This document shows positions 18,342-25,999 of a stretch of 64,000 nt of DNA, one piece after another; position 1 is the first letter of the stretch, and the number at the start of each line of letters is the position of its first letter. The position numbers were made by a program, and so were the translations under genes. Source of the stretch: Allobosea vaviloviae (GTDB taxonomy: Bacteria > Pseudomonadota > Alphaproteobacteria > Rhizobiales > Beijerinckiaceae); contig NZ_LGSZ01000031.1 in assembly GCF_001298265.1 (NCBI RefSeq), positions 149,613 to 213,612 of the forward strand, read 5' to 3'. Under the pieces are notes generated by a model, which was not told the origin of the DNA, searched no databases, and saw only the letters and a list, made by a program, of their open reading frames with translations.

Positions 18342-18683
18342 TCACTTGCTGGCCGGAACGGCCTTGGCGACGATGCCCTCGAACGGCTTGTAGGCGTCCT
18401 TGGCCAGCGAGGAGTAGAGCTCGCCCATCTTGGTCATCTGGGCAATCGCGCCCTCGAAGGCGGTCTTGACGTAGTCGGTCTGGATCTCGATGGCCTTCTC
18501 GAGCGTCTTGACGCCGGCCAGCTTCTCGATCGCGGCGGTGCCGGTCTCGAAGGACTTCTTGGCGTAGTCGGTTGCCTCGACGGCGATCGTCTGCACGCTC
18601 TTGGAGGTAGCGCCGAAAGCCTTCAGGGCCGCGTCGACGTTCTCTTTGGAAGCCTTCTGGATGGTCTCGAACTGCTGGATCAT
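18342..18683 (-). CDS. Phasin (phasin_2 family)
   Basis: Phasins coat polyhydroxyalkanoate granules and control their size. The 113-aa product is almost entirely amphipathic helix with Ala, Lys, Thr and Glu: a FETIQKASKENVDAALKAFG start, TDYAKKSFETGTAAIEKLAGVKTLEKAIEIQTDYVKTAFEGA in the middle and a Lys-rich end. This matches the phasin_2 family of Alphaproteobacteria. AGGGAAG lies about six bases before the ATG. The gene is monocistronic, with its own terminator. Confidence 0.92.
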   Translation of the reverse strand: MIQQFETIQKASKENVDAALKAFGATSKSVQTIAVEATDYAKKSFETGTAAIEKLAGVKTLEKAIEIQTDYVKTAFEGAIAQMTKMGELYSSLAKDAYKPFEGIVAKAVPASK

Positions 18684-18990
18684 GTTTCTTCCCTCGGCAC
18701 GAATGCCGCCTCTTGCTGACGAGCCCGAAGGCCCGGGTTTCTGCGCCCCTAGGTCAGATGAAAGCGTTCATCACCGGGACTGACTGCATATTGTGCAGCG
18801 CAACATGAATGTCAAGGACATGCTGCAATGCATCAGACGCAGGCCGCCTGTCGCGCATCACGCATCGAGATCGTTAGCCTTTTAACGGCTCCGTAACCGC
18901 ATCGTCCTAACCTCCTCAACTGTGTCCCTTATGCCACGTCGCAGGACGTGGCCGGGACCGGGGACGTGAGTTCTGGTTGAGGCGGGTTGC
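18684..18990. promoter_or_regulatory. Divergent regulatory region between phasin and carboxypeptidase genes
   Basis: This 307-bp stretch holds the promoters of two divergent genes. On the phasin side it contains TGC/GCA-rich elements: TTGTGCAGCGCAA at 18791-18803, an imperfect palindrome, and TGCTGCAATGCA at 18821-18832. PhaR-type regulators of phasin genes are known to bind TGC-rich inverted sites, so these are candidate operators. This is inference, since PhaR is not in the window. No gene is seen here. Confidence 0.3.
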
Positions 18991-20679
18991 ATGGCTTTCA
19001 GTTGCGTTGGGTCCCGGCGCGTGCGCTTTCGCACGCTCGTCGGAATGATCGGTATCGTCGCGATCGCGGTGGCGACGGTGGCGTCTCCGGCCGAGGCGGC
19101 CCGCAAGAAGCGGCGCCATGTCGGCGGCGGCTATGCGCCGCCTTATGCGGCGATGGTCGTCGACGTGAAGTCCGGCCGTACCCTGCACGCCGTCAACGAG
19201 GATGCCCCGCGCATCCCGGCCTCCATCACCAAGGTCATGACGCTCTATCTGCTGTTCGAGCAGCTCGAGCGCGGCCGCTTCAGGATGGATTCGGAGCTGA
19301 CGGTCTCCGCCAACGCCGCGCGGCAGGCGCCCTCCAAGATCGGCTTCGCGCCTGGAGAGACGATCTCCGTGCGTGATGCGATTCTGGCCCTGGTGACCAA
19401 GTCGGCCAACGACGTCGCCATGGCGGTCGCCGAGAATGTCGGCGGCTCCGAGGACGAATTCGCGCAGATGATGACGGCCCGCGCCCGCTCGATCGGCATG
19501 AGCCGCTCGGCGTTCTACAACCCGCACGGCCTGCCCCACAGCCCACCCAACATCACCACGGCGCGCGACCTCACCATCCTGGCCCGCGCCATCCAGGAGC
19601 GCTTCCCGCGCTACTATCCGATGTTCTCGACGCGCGTGTTCAACTATGCCGGCGGCGCCTATCGCAACCACAACAAGCTGCTCGGACGGGTCGAGGGCGT
19701 GGACGGCATCAAGACCGGCTACACCAATCTCTCCGGCTTCAACCTGATGACCTCGGCCAAGTCGGAAGGCCGGCACATCGTCTCCGTCGTGCTCGGCGGC
19801 CGCTCCGGCAACGCGCGCGACAAGATCATGGCCGACCTCGTGGCGCAGACCTTGCCGCGCGCCGCAACCAGCGGCCGCGCCACCGCCGTCGCCGAGGCGC
19901 CCGAGCCCGAGGAGCGGCAGCCGGAGCGTGTCCAGGAACGCGCTCCCGAGCGCCAGCGCCCCAGCGCTCCGGTCGTAACCGCCGCGGCGTCCGAGCCCGC
20001 GCCGCTGCCGGTTCCGCGTCCGCGCATCGAGACGGAAAGCCCGCTTCCCGCCGCCGCCCGCGCCTATGCGCCGGTCGCGACGACGACCCCGATCGCCCCG
20101 CCGCGCCCCGTCAACATCGGCGCCGCCCAGCAGTTGCAGATCTCCGGCATGCGCCCGGTCGCCGCGACGACGACGCCCTCGGCCATGCGCTGGTCGATCG
20201 GCGCTCCCGCCGCCGACGGCAAGGTCATGCGCCCGCCGGCGAATGTCGACGTCACCTCGTCGATCGCCAAGGTCGCCGAGCCCGAGGAGAAGCCCGCGCT
20301 CAAAGTGGCCGCCCTGGCGCCCGCCCCGACCGAGAAGAAGCATGAGGCCGGCACCACCACGGTCGCCAAGCTCGCCGAAAAGGCGCCCGAGCCGGCCAGG
20401 ACAGCTGAGGTCCGCCCCGCCGTCGCGACAGCCGGCAAATGGATCATCCAGCTCGGCGCGACCGATGACGAGGCCAAGGCCAAGGACATCCTGGCCCGCG
20501 CCCGCGCCAAGGCTTCCGGCCCGCTCGCCGATGCCACGGCCCTGACCGAGAAGGTCGAGAAGGGCGGCTCGACGCTGTTTCGCGCCCGCTTCGCCGGCTT
20601 CGACGACTCCAAGGATGCCGAGAAGGCCTGCGCCAGGCTCAAGCGCGACGGCTTCGCCTGCTTCGCCACCCGCGGTTGA
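18991..20679 (+). CDS. D-alanyl-D-alanine carboxypeptidase with C-terminal SPOR domain
   Basis: A penicillin-binding serine peptidase (S11) that trims the terminal D-Ala of peptidoglycan stem peptides in the periplasm. The 562-aa product has a signal peptide (cleavage after about AEA, residue 36), the catalytic S78-xx-K81 (SITK), S138-A-N140 and K241-T-G. Then comes a 200-residue Pro/Ala/Thr-rich linker and a SPOR domain at the C-terminus (WIIQLGATDDEAKA...). The SPOR domain would direct it to the septum. Fusions of this kind are common in Alphaproteobacteria. Confidence 0.94.
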   Translation: MAFSCVGSRRVRFRTLVGMIGIVAIAVATVASPAEAARKKRRHVGGGYAPPYAAMVVDVKSGRTLHAVNEDAPRIPASITKVMTLYLLFEQLERGRFRMDSELTVSANAARQAPSKIGFAPGETISVRDAILALVTKSANDVAMAVAENVGGSEDEFAQMMTARARSIGMSRSAFYNPHGLPHSPPNITTARDLTILARAIQERFPRYYPMFSTRVFNYAGGAYRNHNKLLGRVEGVDGIKTGYTNLSGFNLMTSAKSEGRHIVSVVLGGRSGNARDKIMADLVAQTLPRAATSGRATAVAEAPEPEERQPERVQERAPERQRPSAPVVTAAASEPAPLPVPRPRIETESPLPAAARAYAPVATTTPIAPPRPVNIGAAQQLQISGMRPVAATTTPSAMRWSIGAPAADGKVMRPPANVDVTSSIAKVAEPEEKPALKVAALAPAPTEKKHEAGTTTVAKLAEKAPEPARTAEVRPAVATAGKWIIQLGATDDEAKAKDILARARAKASGPLADATALTEKVEKGGSTLFRARFAGFDDSKDAEKACARLKRDGFACFATRG

Positions 20680-20742
20680 ACGGACAAGGGACAAGGAACG
20701 CTGACGATGTCGTACCAGACCTACCCTTTCCCGGCCGGCACC

Positions 20743-21456
20743 TCACTTCAGAAGGACGTCCTTGGCCTGGTTGACGCGAGCGGCAAGTCCGCTGGTGCCC
20801 CCGGCATCCGGATGGATGCGCTTCATCAGCCCGCGATGGGCCTCGCGGATCGCCTCCTCGCCCGCCCCCGGCTGAAGCCCCAGGATCTCGTAGGCCTCCT
20901 GCTGCGACATCGCGCCCGTGCCCGTCGCGCGGCCCTGCCCCGCGTCGCGGTCACGATCAGCGTCTTCACGCCAGCCGGGCGACCGGCGGTCGAGATATGC
21001 CTCTAGCAGCCGGGCTCCTTCGGGATCCCGAGCGAGGCACTCGCGCATCAGCGCGCTGATCTCGGCCAGCGACAGATCGTCGAGGCTGCGTCCGGCGAAG
21101 CTGCCGCCGCTGACCGTTCCGGTCATGCCGCCGCTGTCATGGTCGAGCTCCATCGACAGCAGCACCGAGGCGACCTTCGAGCGCGCGCCGGGCGTCTCGC
21201 TCGATCCGGTGCTCCACGGAAAGCGTATGCCGCCCGGCCCGGTCGCGCTCCAGCCGAGCAGCCAGGCGCCGATGCCGCCGACGAACAGCGCCATGTCCAT
21301 CCGCCCGCGCATCATCAGGAGGCCGGCGACCCCCAGTGAAAGCACGCCGCCGCCGCTCTTCATCGCCTTGGCGAGAAGCCTCGGATTGGTGCTGGCGAAG
21401 AGCTTCGAGACCCACCAGAACAGCAGGACGGCGGCGAGGCCGTAGAGCAGCGTCAC
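20743..21456 (-). CDS. Membrane-anchored J-domain protein (DnaJ/Tim14-like)
   Basis: A 237-aa protein with an N-terminal transmembrane helix and a second hydrophobic patch (about 38-70), an acidic/Gly middle, and a C-terminal J domain with the invariant HPD at about 215-217 (MKRIHPDAGG). The order (membrane anchor, short J domain at the very C-terminus) resembles the TIM14/Pam18-like proteins of Alphaproteobacteria, which are thought to recruit DnaK at membranes. It overlaps the VWA gene by 4 bp and is probably translationally coupled to it. Confidence 0.88.
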   Translation of the reverse strand: MTLLYGLAAVLLFWWVSKLFASTNPRLLAKAMKSGGGVLSLGVAGLLMMRGRMDMALFVGGIGAWLLGWSATGPGGIRFPWSTGSSETPGARSKVASVLLSMELDHDSGGMTGTVSGGSFAGRSLDDLSLAEISALMRECLARDPEGARLLEAYLDRRSPGWREDADRDRDAGQGRATGTGAMSQQEAYEILGLQPGAGEEAIREAHRGLMKRIHPDAGGTSGLAARVNQAKDVLLK

Positions 21457-22196
21457 CGGCGGCCTCCATCCATCGCGCCGAGCAGGCCGCGCACGGCCGG
21501 GCTGCCGCCGGCGAGCTTCAGCATCGCCTCGCGCCCGCCCGCCGCATAGGCCGCGGCGCCGCGCAGCAGATCGAGCAGAGAATCGGGCGCATTCACGTCG
21601 AAGCGCGCATGCGCCCCGCCGGTCAGCCGCGCCATCGTGGCAAAGGCTGCGCTCGCCGCCGGATCATGCCCCTCCTGAAACAGGAAGCCGCGGATGCCGC
21701 GCAGTCCCAGCTCACCAGCGAGCGCGGCCAGGGCATCGACATCCTCCTCCATCGCGTCGCCGACGAGCACGAAGGCGCGGATCGGCACGGACTTCGCCTC
21801 GTCGCGGATATGCTTGAGGACGCGCGCGATCTGGGTCTGGCCGCCCTGGCAGGCGATCGCCCCCATCAGCCCGTTGAGGCGGCGCGGTTCGCCGACCCAG
21901 CCCGAGGCCCGGCATTCGCCCAAGCCCCGGAAATAGACCAGCTGCACAGCCAGCCCGCCGCTGGTCGCGGCGACCTCGAACATCCGCGCCTGGAGCGAGC
22001 AGGCGAGGTCCCAGGTCGGCTGGCGGCTCATCGTCGCGTCGAGCGCGAAGACCAGCCGGCCCGCCTGCCCGGTCGCCAGTGGCGCGAGCTGCTTGGCCGC
22101 GCCGAGGAAACGGTCGATCTCGCCCGGCGCCGAACGGCCCGGACTCACGCCCGTGCTGGTGGTCTTGTCGAGCGCCCTATCGGTCTTCTCTGTCAT
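21453..22196 (-). CDS. VWA-like domain protein
   Basis: A 247-aa protein with a von Willebrand factor A-type fold. FALDATMSRQPTWDLA is an apparently degenerate MIDAS DxSxS (here DATMS), followed by AFVLVGDAMEEDVDALA and a terminal Gly/Ala-rich tail. The pairing with a J-domain gene in a 4-bp overlapping operon suggests a shared role in protein handling; this is inference. The start at 22196 (MTEKTDR) has AGGGAC just upstream; MANIRDM at 22214 is an alternative. Confidence 0.8.
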   Translation of the reverse strand: MTEKTDRALDKTTSTGVSPGRSAPGEIDRFLGAAKQLAPLATGQAGRLVFALDATMSRQPTWDLACSLQARMFEVAATSGGLAVQLVYFRGLGECRASGWVGEPRRLNGLMGAIACQGGQTQIARVLKHIRDEAKSVPIRAFVLVGDAMEEDVDALAALAGELGLRGIRGFLFQEGHDPAASAAFATMARLTGGAHARFDVNAPDSLLDLLRGAAAYAAGGREAMLKLAGGSPAVRGLLGAMDGGRR

Positions 22197-22260
22197 GTCC
22201 CTGATATTGGCCATCGGCGGCGCATTTGCTACCCGTGCGCAGCGACGGCAGGAGCCCGTC

Positions 22261-22387
22261 CACACAGCCCTCATCCTGAGGAGCGCTCGCAGAGCGCGTC
22301 TCGAAGGATGCTCCAGCGATCTCCGGAGCCTCCTGAAACATCCTTCGAGACGCCGCAAACGCGGCTCCTCAGGATGAGGGCTGTGTG
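22261..22387. repeat. Extragenic dyad, CTCATCCTGAGGAGC class
   Basis: A long inverted repeat in the divergent promoter region between the VWA gene and panC. The left end is CACACAGCCCTCATCCTGAG and the right end is CTCAGGATGAGGGCTGTGTG, with inner TCGAAGGATG/CATCCTTCGA arms. Unlike most copies in this window it lies upstream of both neighbours, so it cannot be a terminator for either. Confidence 0.85.
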
Positions 22388-22411
22388 TGGATTGAGCAGG
22401 GAGCCAACTCG

Positions 22412-23260
22412 ATGACCCAGATCGCGATCTTCGAAACCGTCGCCGCGATGCGTGCGGCCGTGGCGGGATGGCATGCCGCCGGCGAAAAGGTCGGGCTCGT
22501 GCCGACCATGGGCGCGCTACATGAGGGCCATATCGCGCTGGTCAGGGAGGCGCAGCGCCATGCCAGGCGGGTGATCGTCTCGATCTTCGTCAATCCGACG
22601 CAGTTCGCGCCGCATGAGGATTTCAAGAAGTATCCGCGCACCTTCGACGACGACTGCGCCCAGCTCGTCGCAGCCGGTGCCGACGCGGTGTTCTTCCCGC
22701 CGGTCGAGGAGATGTATCCGGCCGGCTTCGCCACCCGCGTCCTGCTGCTGGGACCGGCGGCGGTGGGGCTCGACGACCGTTTCCGGCCGACGCATTTCGA
22801 GGGTGTCGCCACGGTCTGCTGCAAGCTCTTCACGCAAAGCCAGGCCGATTTCGCCGTTTTCGGCGAGAAGGACTACCAGCAGCTGAAGGTGGTGACGCGG
22901 ATGGCCGCCGATCTCGACCTCGGCATCGAGATCGTGCCGCTGGCGACCTTCCGCGAGCCCGATGGTCTCGCCATGTCCTCGCGCAACCGCTACCTCTCGC
23001 CCGAGCATCGCGCGCTGGCGCCCTTGCTGCACCAGGTCATGCAGGCGCTGGCGACCCGCATCCGCAACCGCGACGAGCTGTTCAGGGCGGTCGCGGAGGC
23101 GCAAGGCGAGATCATCGCGGCCGGCTTCGAGCTCGACTATCTGGAGGCCCGTCACGCGCAGACGCTGGCGCCGGTGACCTCGCTGGCGGACGGGCCGATC
23201 CGGCTGCTGGTCGCGGCACGGATCGGCGCGACGCGGCTGATCGACAATATCGCGGTGTGA
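22412..23260 (+). CDS. panC: Pantothenate synthetase
   Basis: PanC condenses pantoate and beta-alanine with ATP in vitamin B5 synthesis. The 282-aa product (start at 22412, AGGGAG upstream) shows PTMGALHEGHIALV with the HIGH-like HEGH (37-40), SIFVNPTQFAPHEDF, GEKDYQQL and the KMSKS-like MSSRNRYLSP. Length and motifs are standard. panB is not nearby. Confidence 0.97.
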   Translation: MTQIAIFETVAAMRAAVAGWHAAGEKVGLVPTMGALHEGHIALVREAQRHARRVIVSIFVNPTQFAPHEDFKKYPRTFDDDCAQLVAAGADAVFFPPVEEMYPAGFATRVLLLGPAAVGLDDRFRPTHFEGVATVCCKLFTQSQADFAVFGEKDYQQLKVVTRMAADLDLGIEIVPLATFREPDGLAMSSRNRYLSPEHRALAPLLHQVMQALATRIRNRDELFRAVAEAQGEIIAAGFELDYLEARHAQTLAPVTSLADGPIRLLVAARIGATRLIDNIAV

Positions 23261-23272
23261 AAACCAAGCCGC

Positions 23273-23568
23273 TTAAAAATGGCGGCTCACATCCATCCTT
23301 TCGTGGAGCACGCGCATGATGTCGATGCCCGCTTCGGAGAGGCGGTAGAAGACGACGTGCGATCCAACCCGATATTGAGATAGCCGGCCCGAATATCGGC
23401 GGAACGGCCTTGCTTCCTGCCGGCAGCCAGTCCTTCAAAGGCTCCAATGATCGTGGCGTGGTAGCTTTCGGCCTGAATCGGCGACCAGCGCAGGGCTGTA
23501 TAGGACCAGATGTCTTCGAGATCGGCCTGCGCCAGCGGGGAAAGCCGGTAGCGACCCGCCTCAGCCAT
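23273..23568 (-). pseudogene. ParE-family toxin, frameshifted
   Basis: The N-terminal part reads MAEAGRYRLSPLAQADLEDI as in ParE/RelE-type toxins and continues through RKQGRSADIRAGY. The expected C-terminal strand motif, YRVGSHVVFYRLSEAGIDIM, then appears in another reading frame and runs to a stop at 23273. The total length from 23568 to 23273 is two bases over a multiple of three, consistent with loss of one base near CTCAATATCGGG. In the unshifted frame the C-terminus becomes LDRTSSSTASPKRA, which is not toxin-like. The ATG overlaps the antitoxin stop by 8 bp. It could be a true inactivation, a programmed shift or a sequencing error. Confidence 0.8.
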
Positions 23569-23803
23569 GCCTGGCGCGCATCCGCGCCAGGAACGCATCA
23601 TTGTCGAAGGCGATCGGAGGGCCAGACTGCTCTCCGGCGATCAACGCATCCTGAAGCGCCTGGACCTTGGCCTCATGCTCTTCAAGCAGTTGCAGACCGG
23701 CCTTCACCACGTCGCTGGGCGAGCCAAACCTGCCGGCCTTCACCTGCGCGCCGACAAAATGGTCGAAATGATCATCCAGCACGATCGGAGTGGTCTTCGA
23801 CAT
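23561..23803 (-). CDS. ParD-family antitoxin
   Basis: An 80-aa protein starting MSKTTPIVLDDHFDHFVGAQ. It has the ribbon-helix-helix DNA-binding part SPSDVVKAGLQLLEEHEAKV and a C-terminal toxin-binding tail. ParD proteins neutralise ParE and repress their own operon. It overlaps the downstream toxin gene by 8 bp. The toxin gene appears frameshifted, so this may be an orphan antitoxin. Confidence 0.9.
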   Translation of the reverse strand: MSKTTPIVLDDHFDHFVGAQVKAGRFGSPSDVVKAGLQLLEEHEAKVQALQDALIAGEQSGPPIAFDNDAFLARMRARHG

Positions 23804-23875
23804 GGCAACGTTCTCCGGACGATGCCCACAGATTAGCAAAATCGATGGTCATCGCCAACCGACGGCACGGAGCGC

Positions 23876-24313
23876 CTAAAGCAGCCCCATCTCCGCGAGC
23901 TCCCGCCGCAGCGCCTCCGGCATCGCGCCGAGGTCGCCGCTGCGGCCGTCGATGTCGCGCGGCGCGTCCGTCTCAGTGAGATAGCGCCAGCCCTGGAACG
24001 GCCGGCAGGGGCGCGGCTCCAGCGGCACCACCACCGGCTCCAGCACGAGATGGCAGCGGCCGATGCCGTCGCCATCGGTGAAGGGGCGGATCGCGATCAG
24101 GCGCTGGCGGGCGCAGATCTGGCCCTTGATCACCCAGTACAGCGATCCGCCCGCGACGATCTCCTCGACGCGCTTGGGCACCATCCGCGTCGTGTGGATC
24201 TGCTCCTGCGGACGGCCGAGCCGCCGCTCCAGCGTCATGCGCTCCTCGATCCACTCCTCGAGATCGCTGATCGATTCGGCGCCGACGCAGAGCTTGAGCA
24301 GGTGGAGAGGCAT
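23876..24313 (-). CDS. DUF1489 family protein
   Basis: A 145-aa protein conserved in Alphaproteobacteria. Family hallmarks are MPLHLLKLCVGAESISDLEEW at the start, HTTRMVPKRVEEI, GGSLYWVIKGQICARQR and PCRPFQGWRYL. The start at 24313 matches the family N-terminus. Its function is unknown. Confidence 0.9.
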   Translation of the reverse strand: MPLHLLKLCVGAESISDLEEWIEERMTLERRLGRPQEQIHTTRMVPKRVEEIVAGGSLYWVIKGQICARQRLIAIRPFTDGDGIGRCHLVLEPVVVPLEPRPCRPFQGWRYLTETDAPRDIDGRSGDLGAMPEALRRELAEMGLL

Positions 24314-24382
24314 GGGCGGCAATCTAGTGGGGGTAAGGCGACCGGGCCAGCACCTGTGGCGTTTCTCCACAGCCGGAGATGA

Positions 24383-24736
24383 TCAGCGCCGATGAGCGAG
24401 AATATTGAGCAACTTGCCGAACGGATCGCGTACGAAAAATCGCCGCACGCCCCATTCCTCGTCTGCGGGGCCGTATTCGACCGGGAAGCCGGCGGCAAGG
24501 ACGCGCTGGTGGATGATATCGAGATCGTCGACTTCAATCGAAATGTCGGGCACCGGTGCCCCGCCACCGCCGTGGCGGGCAAAGCTGATCTGTGGCGCCG
24601 ACGCCCCCTCGCCGGCGAGGGTGAGGATCCAGCCATGGTCCATCACCCGTTTCAATCCGAGGATGTCGCCATAGAACTGGCTCGCCCTCTCCGGCTCTTC
24701 GGTCGCTATATTGGCAACGATCCGAGTCACGACCAT
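24383..24736 (-). CDS. VOC (glyoxalase/bleomycin-resistance) superfamily protein
   Basis: A 117-aa single-domain protein with the paired beta-alpha-beta-beta-beta modules of the VOC superfamily: TRIVANIATEEPERASQFYGDILGLK in the first, then a second with GVRRFFVRDPFGKLLNILAH. AAGGAGG lies about 7 bases before the ATG. A metal ligand pattern cannot be confirmed by eye, so the activity is open. Confidence 0.88.
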   Translation of the reverse strand: MVVTRIVANIATEEPERASQFYGDILGLKRVMDHGWILTLAGEGASAPQISFARHGGGGAPVPDISIEVDDLDIIHQRVLAAGFPVEYGPADEEWGVRRFFVRDPFGKLLNILAHRR

Positions 24737-24769
24737 ACACCCCTCCTTGGCATGTAACGGAGCTTCCTC

Positions 24770-25537
24770 ATGCGCGGACTTGCAGGCAAGGCCATCCTCG
24801 TCACCGGTTCGTCGAACGGCATCGGCTATGCCATGGCCCAGCGCCTCGTGGCTGATGGCACCAAGGTCCTGATCCATGGCCGCGACCAGGCCGAGATCGA
24901 CGCCGCCTGCCGCCATCTGGGCTCTGCCACGCAGGGCATGGCAGGCGACCTCGCCGATCCCGCCACGGCGCAAGCGATCGTCGATGCCACGGTCAAGGCC
25001 TTTGGCCGCATCGATGGGCTGGTCAACAATGCCGGCATCTATCCGCGCGGCGCCATCGGCGAGACCACCGCCGAGTTCTTCGACCATATGTTCGCCGTCA
25101 ACACCCGCGCGCCGCTGCTCTGCGCCGAGGCCGCGATCCGGGCCTTCCGCCTACAGAAATCGGGCGGCGCCATCGTCACGGTAGGCTCGCTGAACGCCTG
25201 GTGCGGGGCGTCGAACCTGACCGTCTACTCAATGTCCAAAGGCGCGTTGATGACGATGACGCGCAACCTGGCGGATGCGATCGGCCCGGAGCGCATCCGG
25301 GTCAACCAGCTGAATGTCGGCTGGACCTTCACCGCCAATGAGGACGCGACCCAGCAGCGCGAAGGCCGCAAGCCCGGCTGGGAAACGCAAGTCCCGGTCC
25401 GCCAGGCTCCGAGCGGCCGGATTATGCAGCCCGAGGAGATCGCCGCGCATACCGCCTTCTGGCTCTCCGACGAAAGCGCCCCGGTGTCCGGCCAGGTCTA
25501 CGAGGTCGAGCAGTTTCCGGTCGTGGGGCGGCTGTAA
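24770..25537 (+). CDS. Short-chain dehydrogenase/reductase
   Basis: A 255-aa NAD(P)-dependent oxidoreductase with TGSSNGIGYAMA (TGxxxGIG), LVNNAGIYP, the catalytic Ser in TVGSLNAW and YSMSKGAL carrying the YxxxK pair. The substrate is not evident. It is divergent from the VOC gene, with 33 bp between the two starts. Confidence 0.92.
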   Translation: MRGLAGKAILVTGSSNGIGYAMAQRLVADGTKVLIHGRDQAEIDAACRHLGSATQGMAGDLADPATAQAIVDATVKAFGRIDGLVNNAGIYPRGAIGETTAEFFDHMFAVNTRAPLLCAEAAIRAFRLQKSGGAIVTVGSLNAWCGASNLTVYSMSKGALMTMTRNLADAIGPERIRVNQLNVGWTFTANEDATQQREGRKPGWETQVPVRQAPSGRIMQPEEIAAHTAFWLSDESAPVSGQVYEVEQFPVVGRL

Positions 25538-25996
25538 TCAGGCCAATCCCTGATCCTGCGGCGGAAGCGAGTCATCGACGTCGGCGGCGTAGATATCGAG
25601 ATCGAGTTCCAGCCCGCGCTGGCCGATCGCTGCCTGTATCGCCGGGCTGAGATTGATGCCCCAGTTCATGCCCGGCATGAACACCCCGCAGAACAGCTCC
25701 GCTCGAAAGCGGCCCGTCAAAACGTGCCACCGCGACAGATCCTGCGTCGTCGCGCCAAGCAGCGCCACAATCTTCGCTTCAAGATCGCCGGGCTGATCTT
25801 GGCTTATCGATAGCGACCACAATCCAAACCGAGCCAAACCCAAGCACGTCCCGTTCGGCGAGGTTCTCGGGTCACCTTTCCGATACGCTCGCGTCGGCTG
25901 GCTGCCGATCACGGTGCTGACCTCGTCAGGATTGAGTTCGTCGCCGCTGAATCGCAGGCTGACAGCGATGCGTTCGCTCAGATCATGATCGATCAC
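25538..25996 (-). CDS. DUF4279 family protein
   Basis: A 152-aa protein beginning MIDHDLSERIAVSLRFSG. ELNPDEVSTVIGSQPTRAYRKGD and WSLSI resemble DUF4279, a small family without a known function. It ends exactly at the stop of the SDR gene, the two genes being tail to tail with no spacer. Confidence 0.75.
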   Translation of the reverse strand: MIDHDLSERIAVSLRFSGDELNPDEVSTVIGSQPTRAYRKGDPRTSPNGTCLGLARFGLWSLSISQDQPGDLEAKIVALLGATTQDLSRWHVLTGRFRAELFCGVFMPGMNWGINLSPAIQAAIGQRGLELDLDIYAADVDDSLPPQDQGLA

Positions 25997-25999
25997 ACC

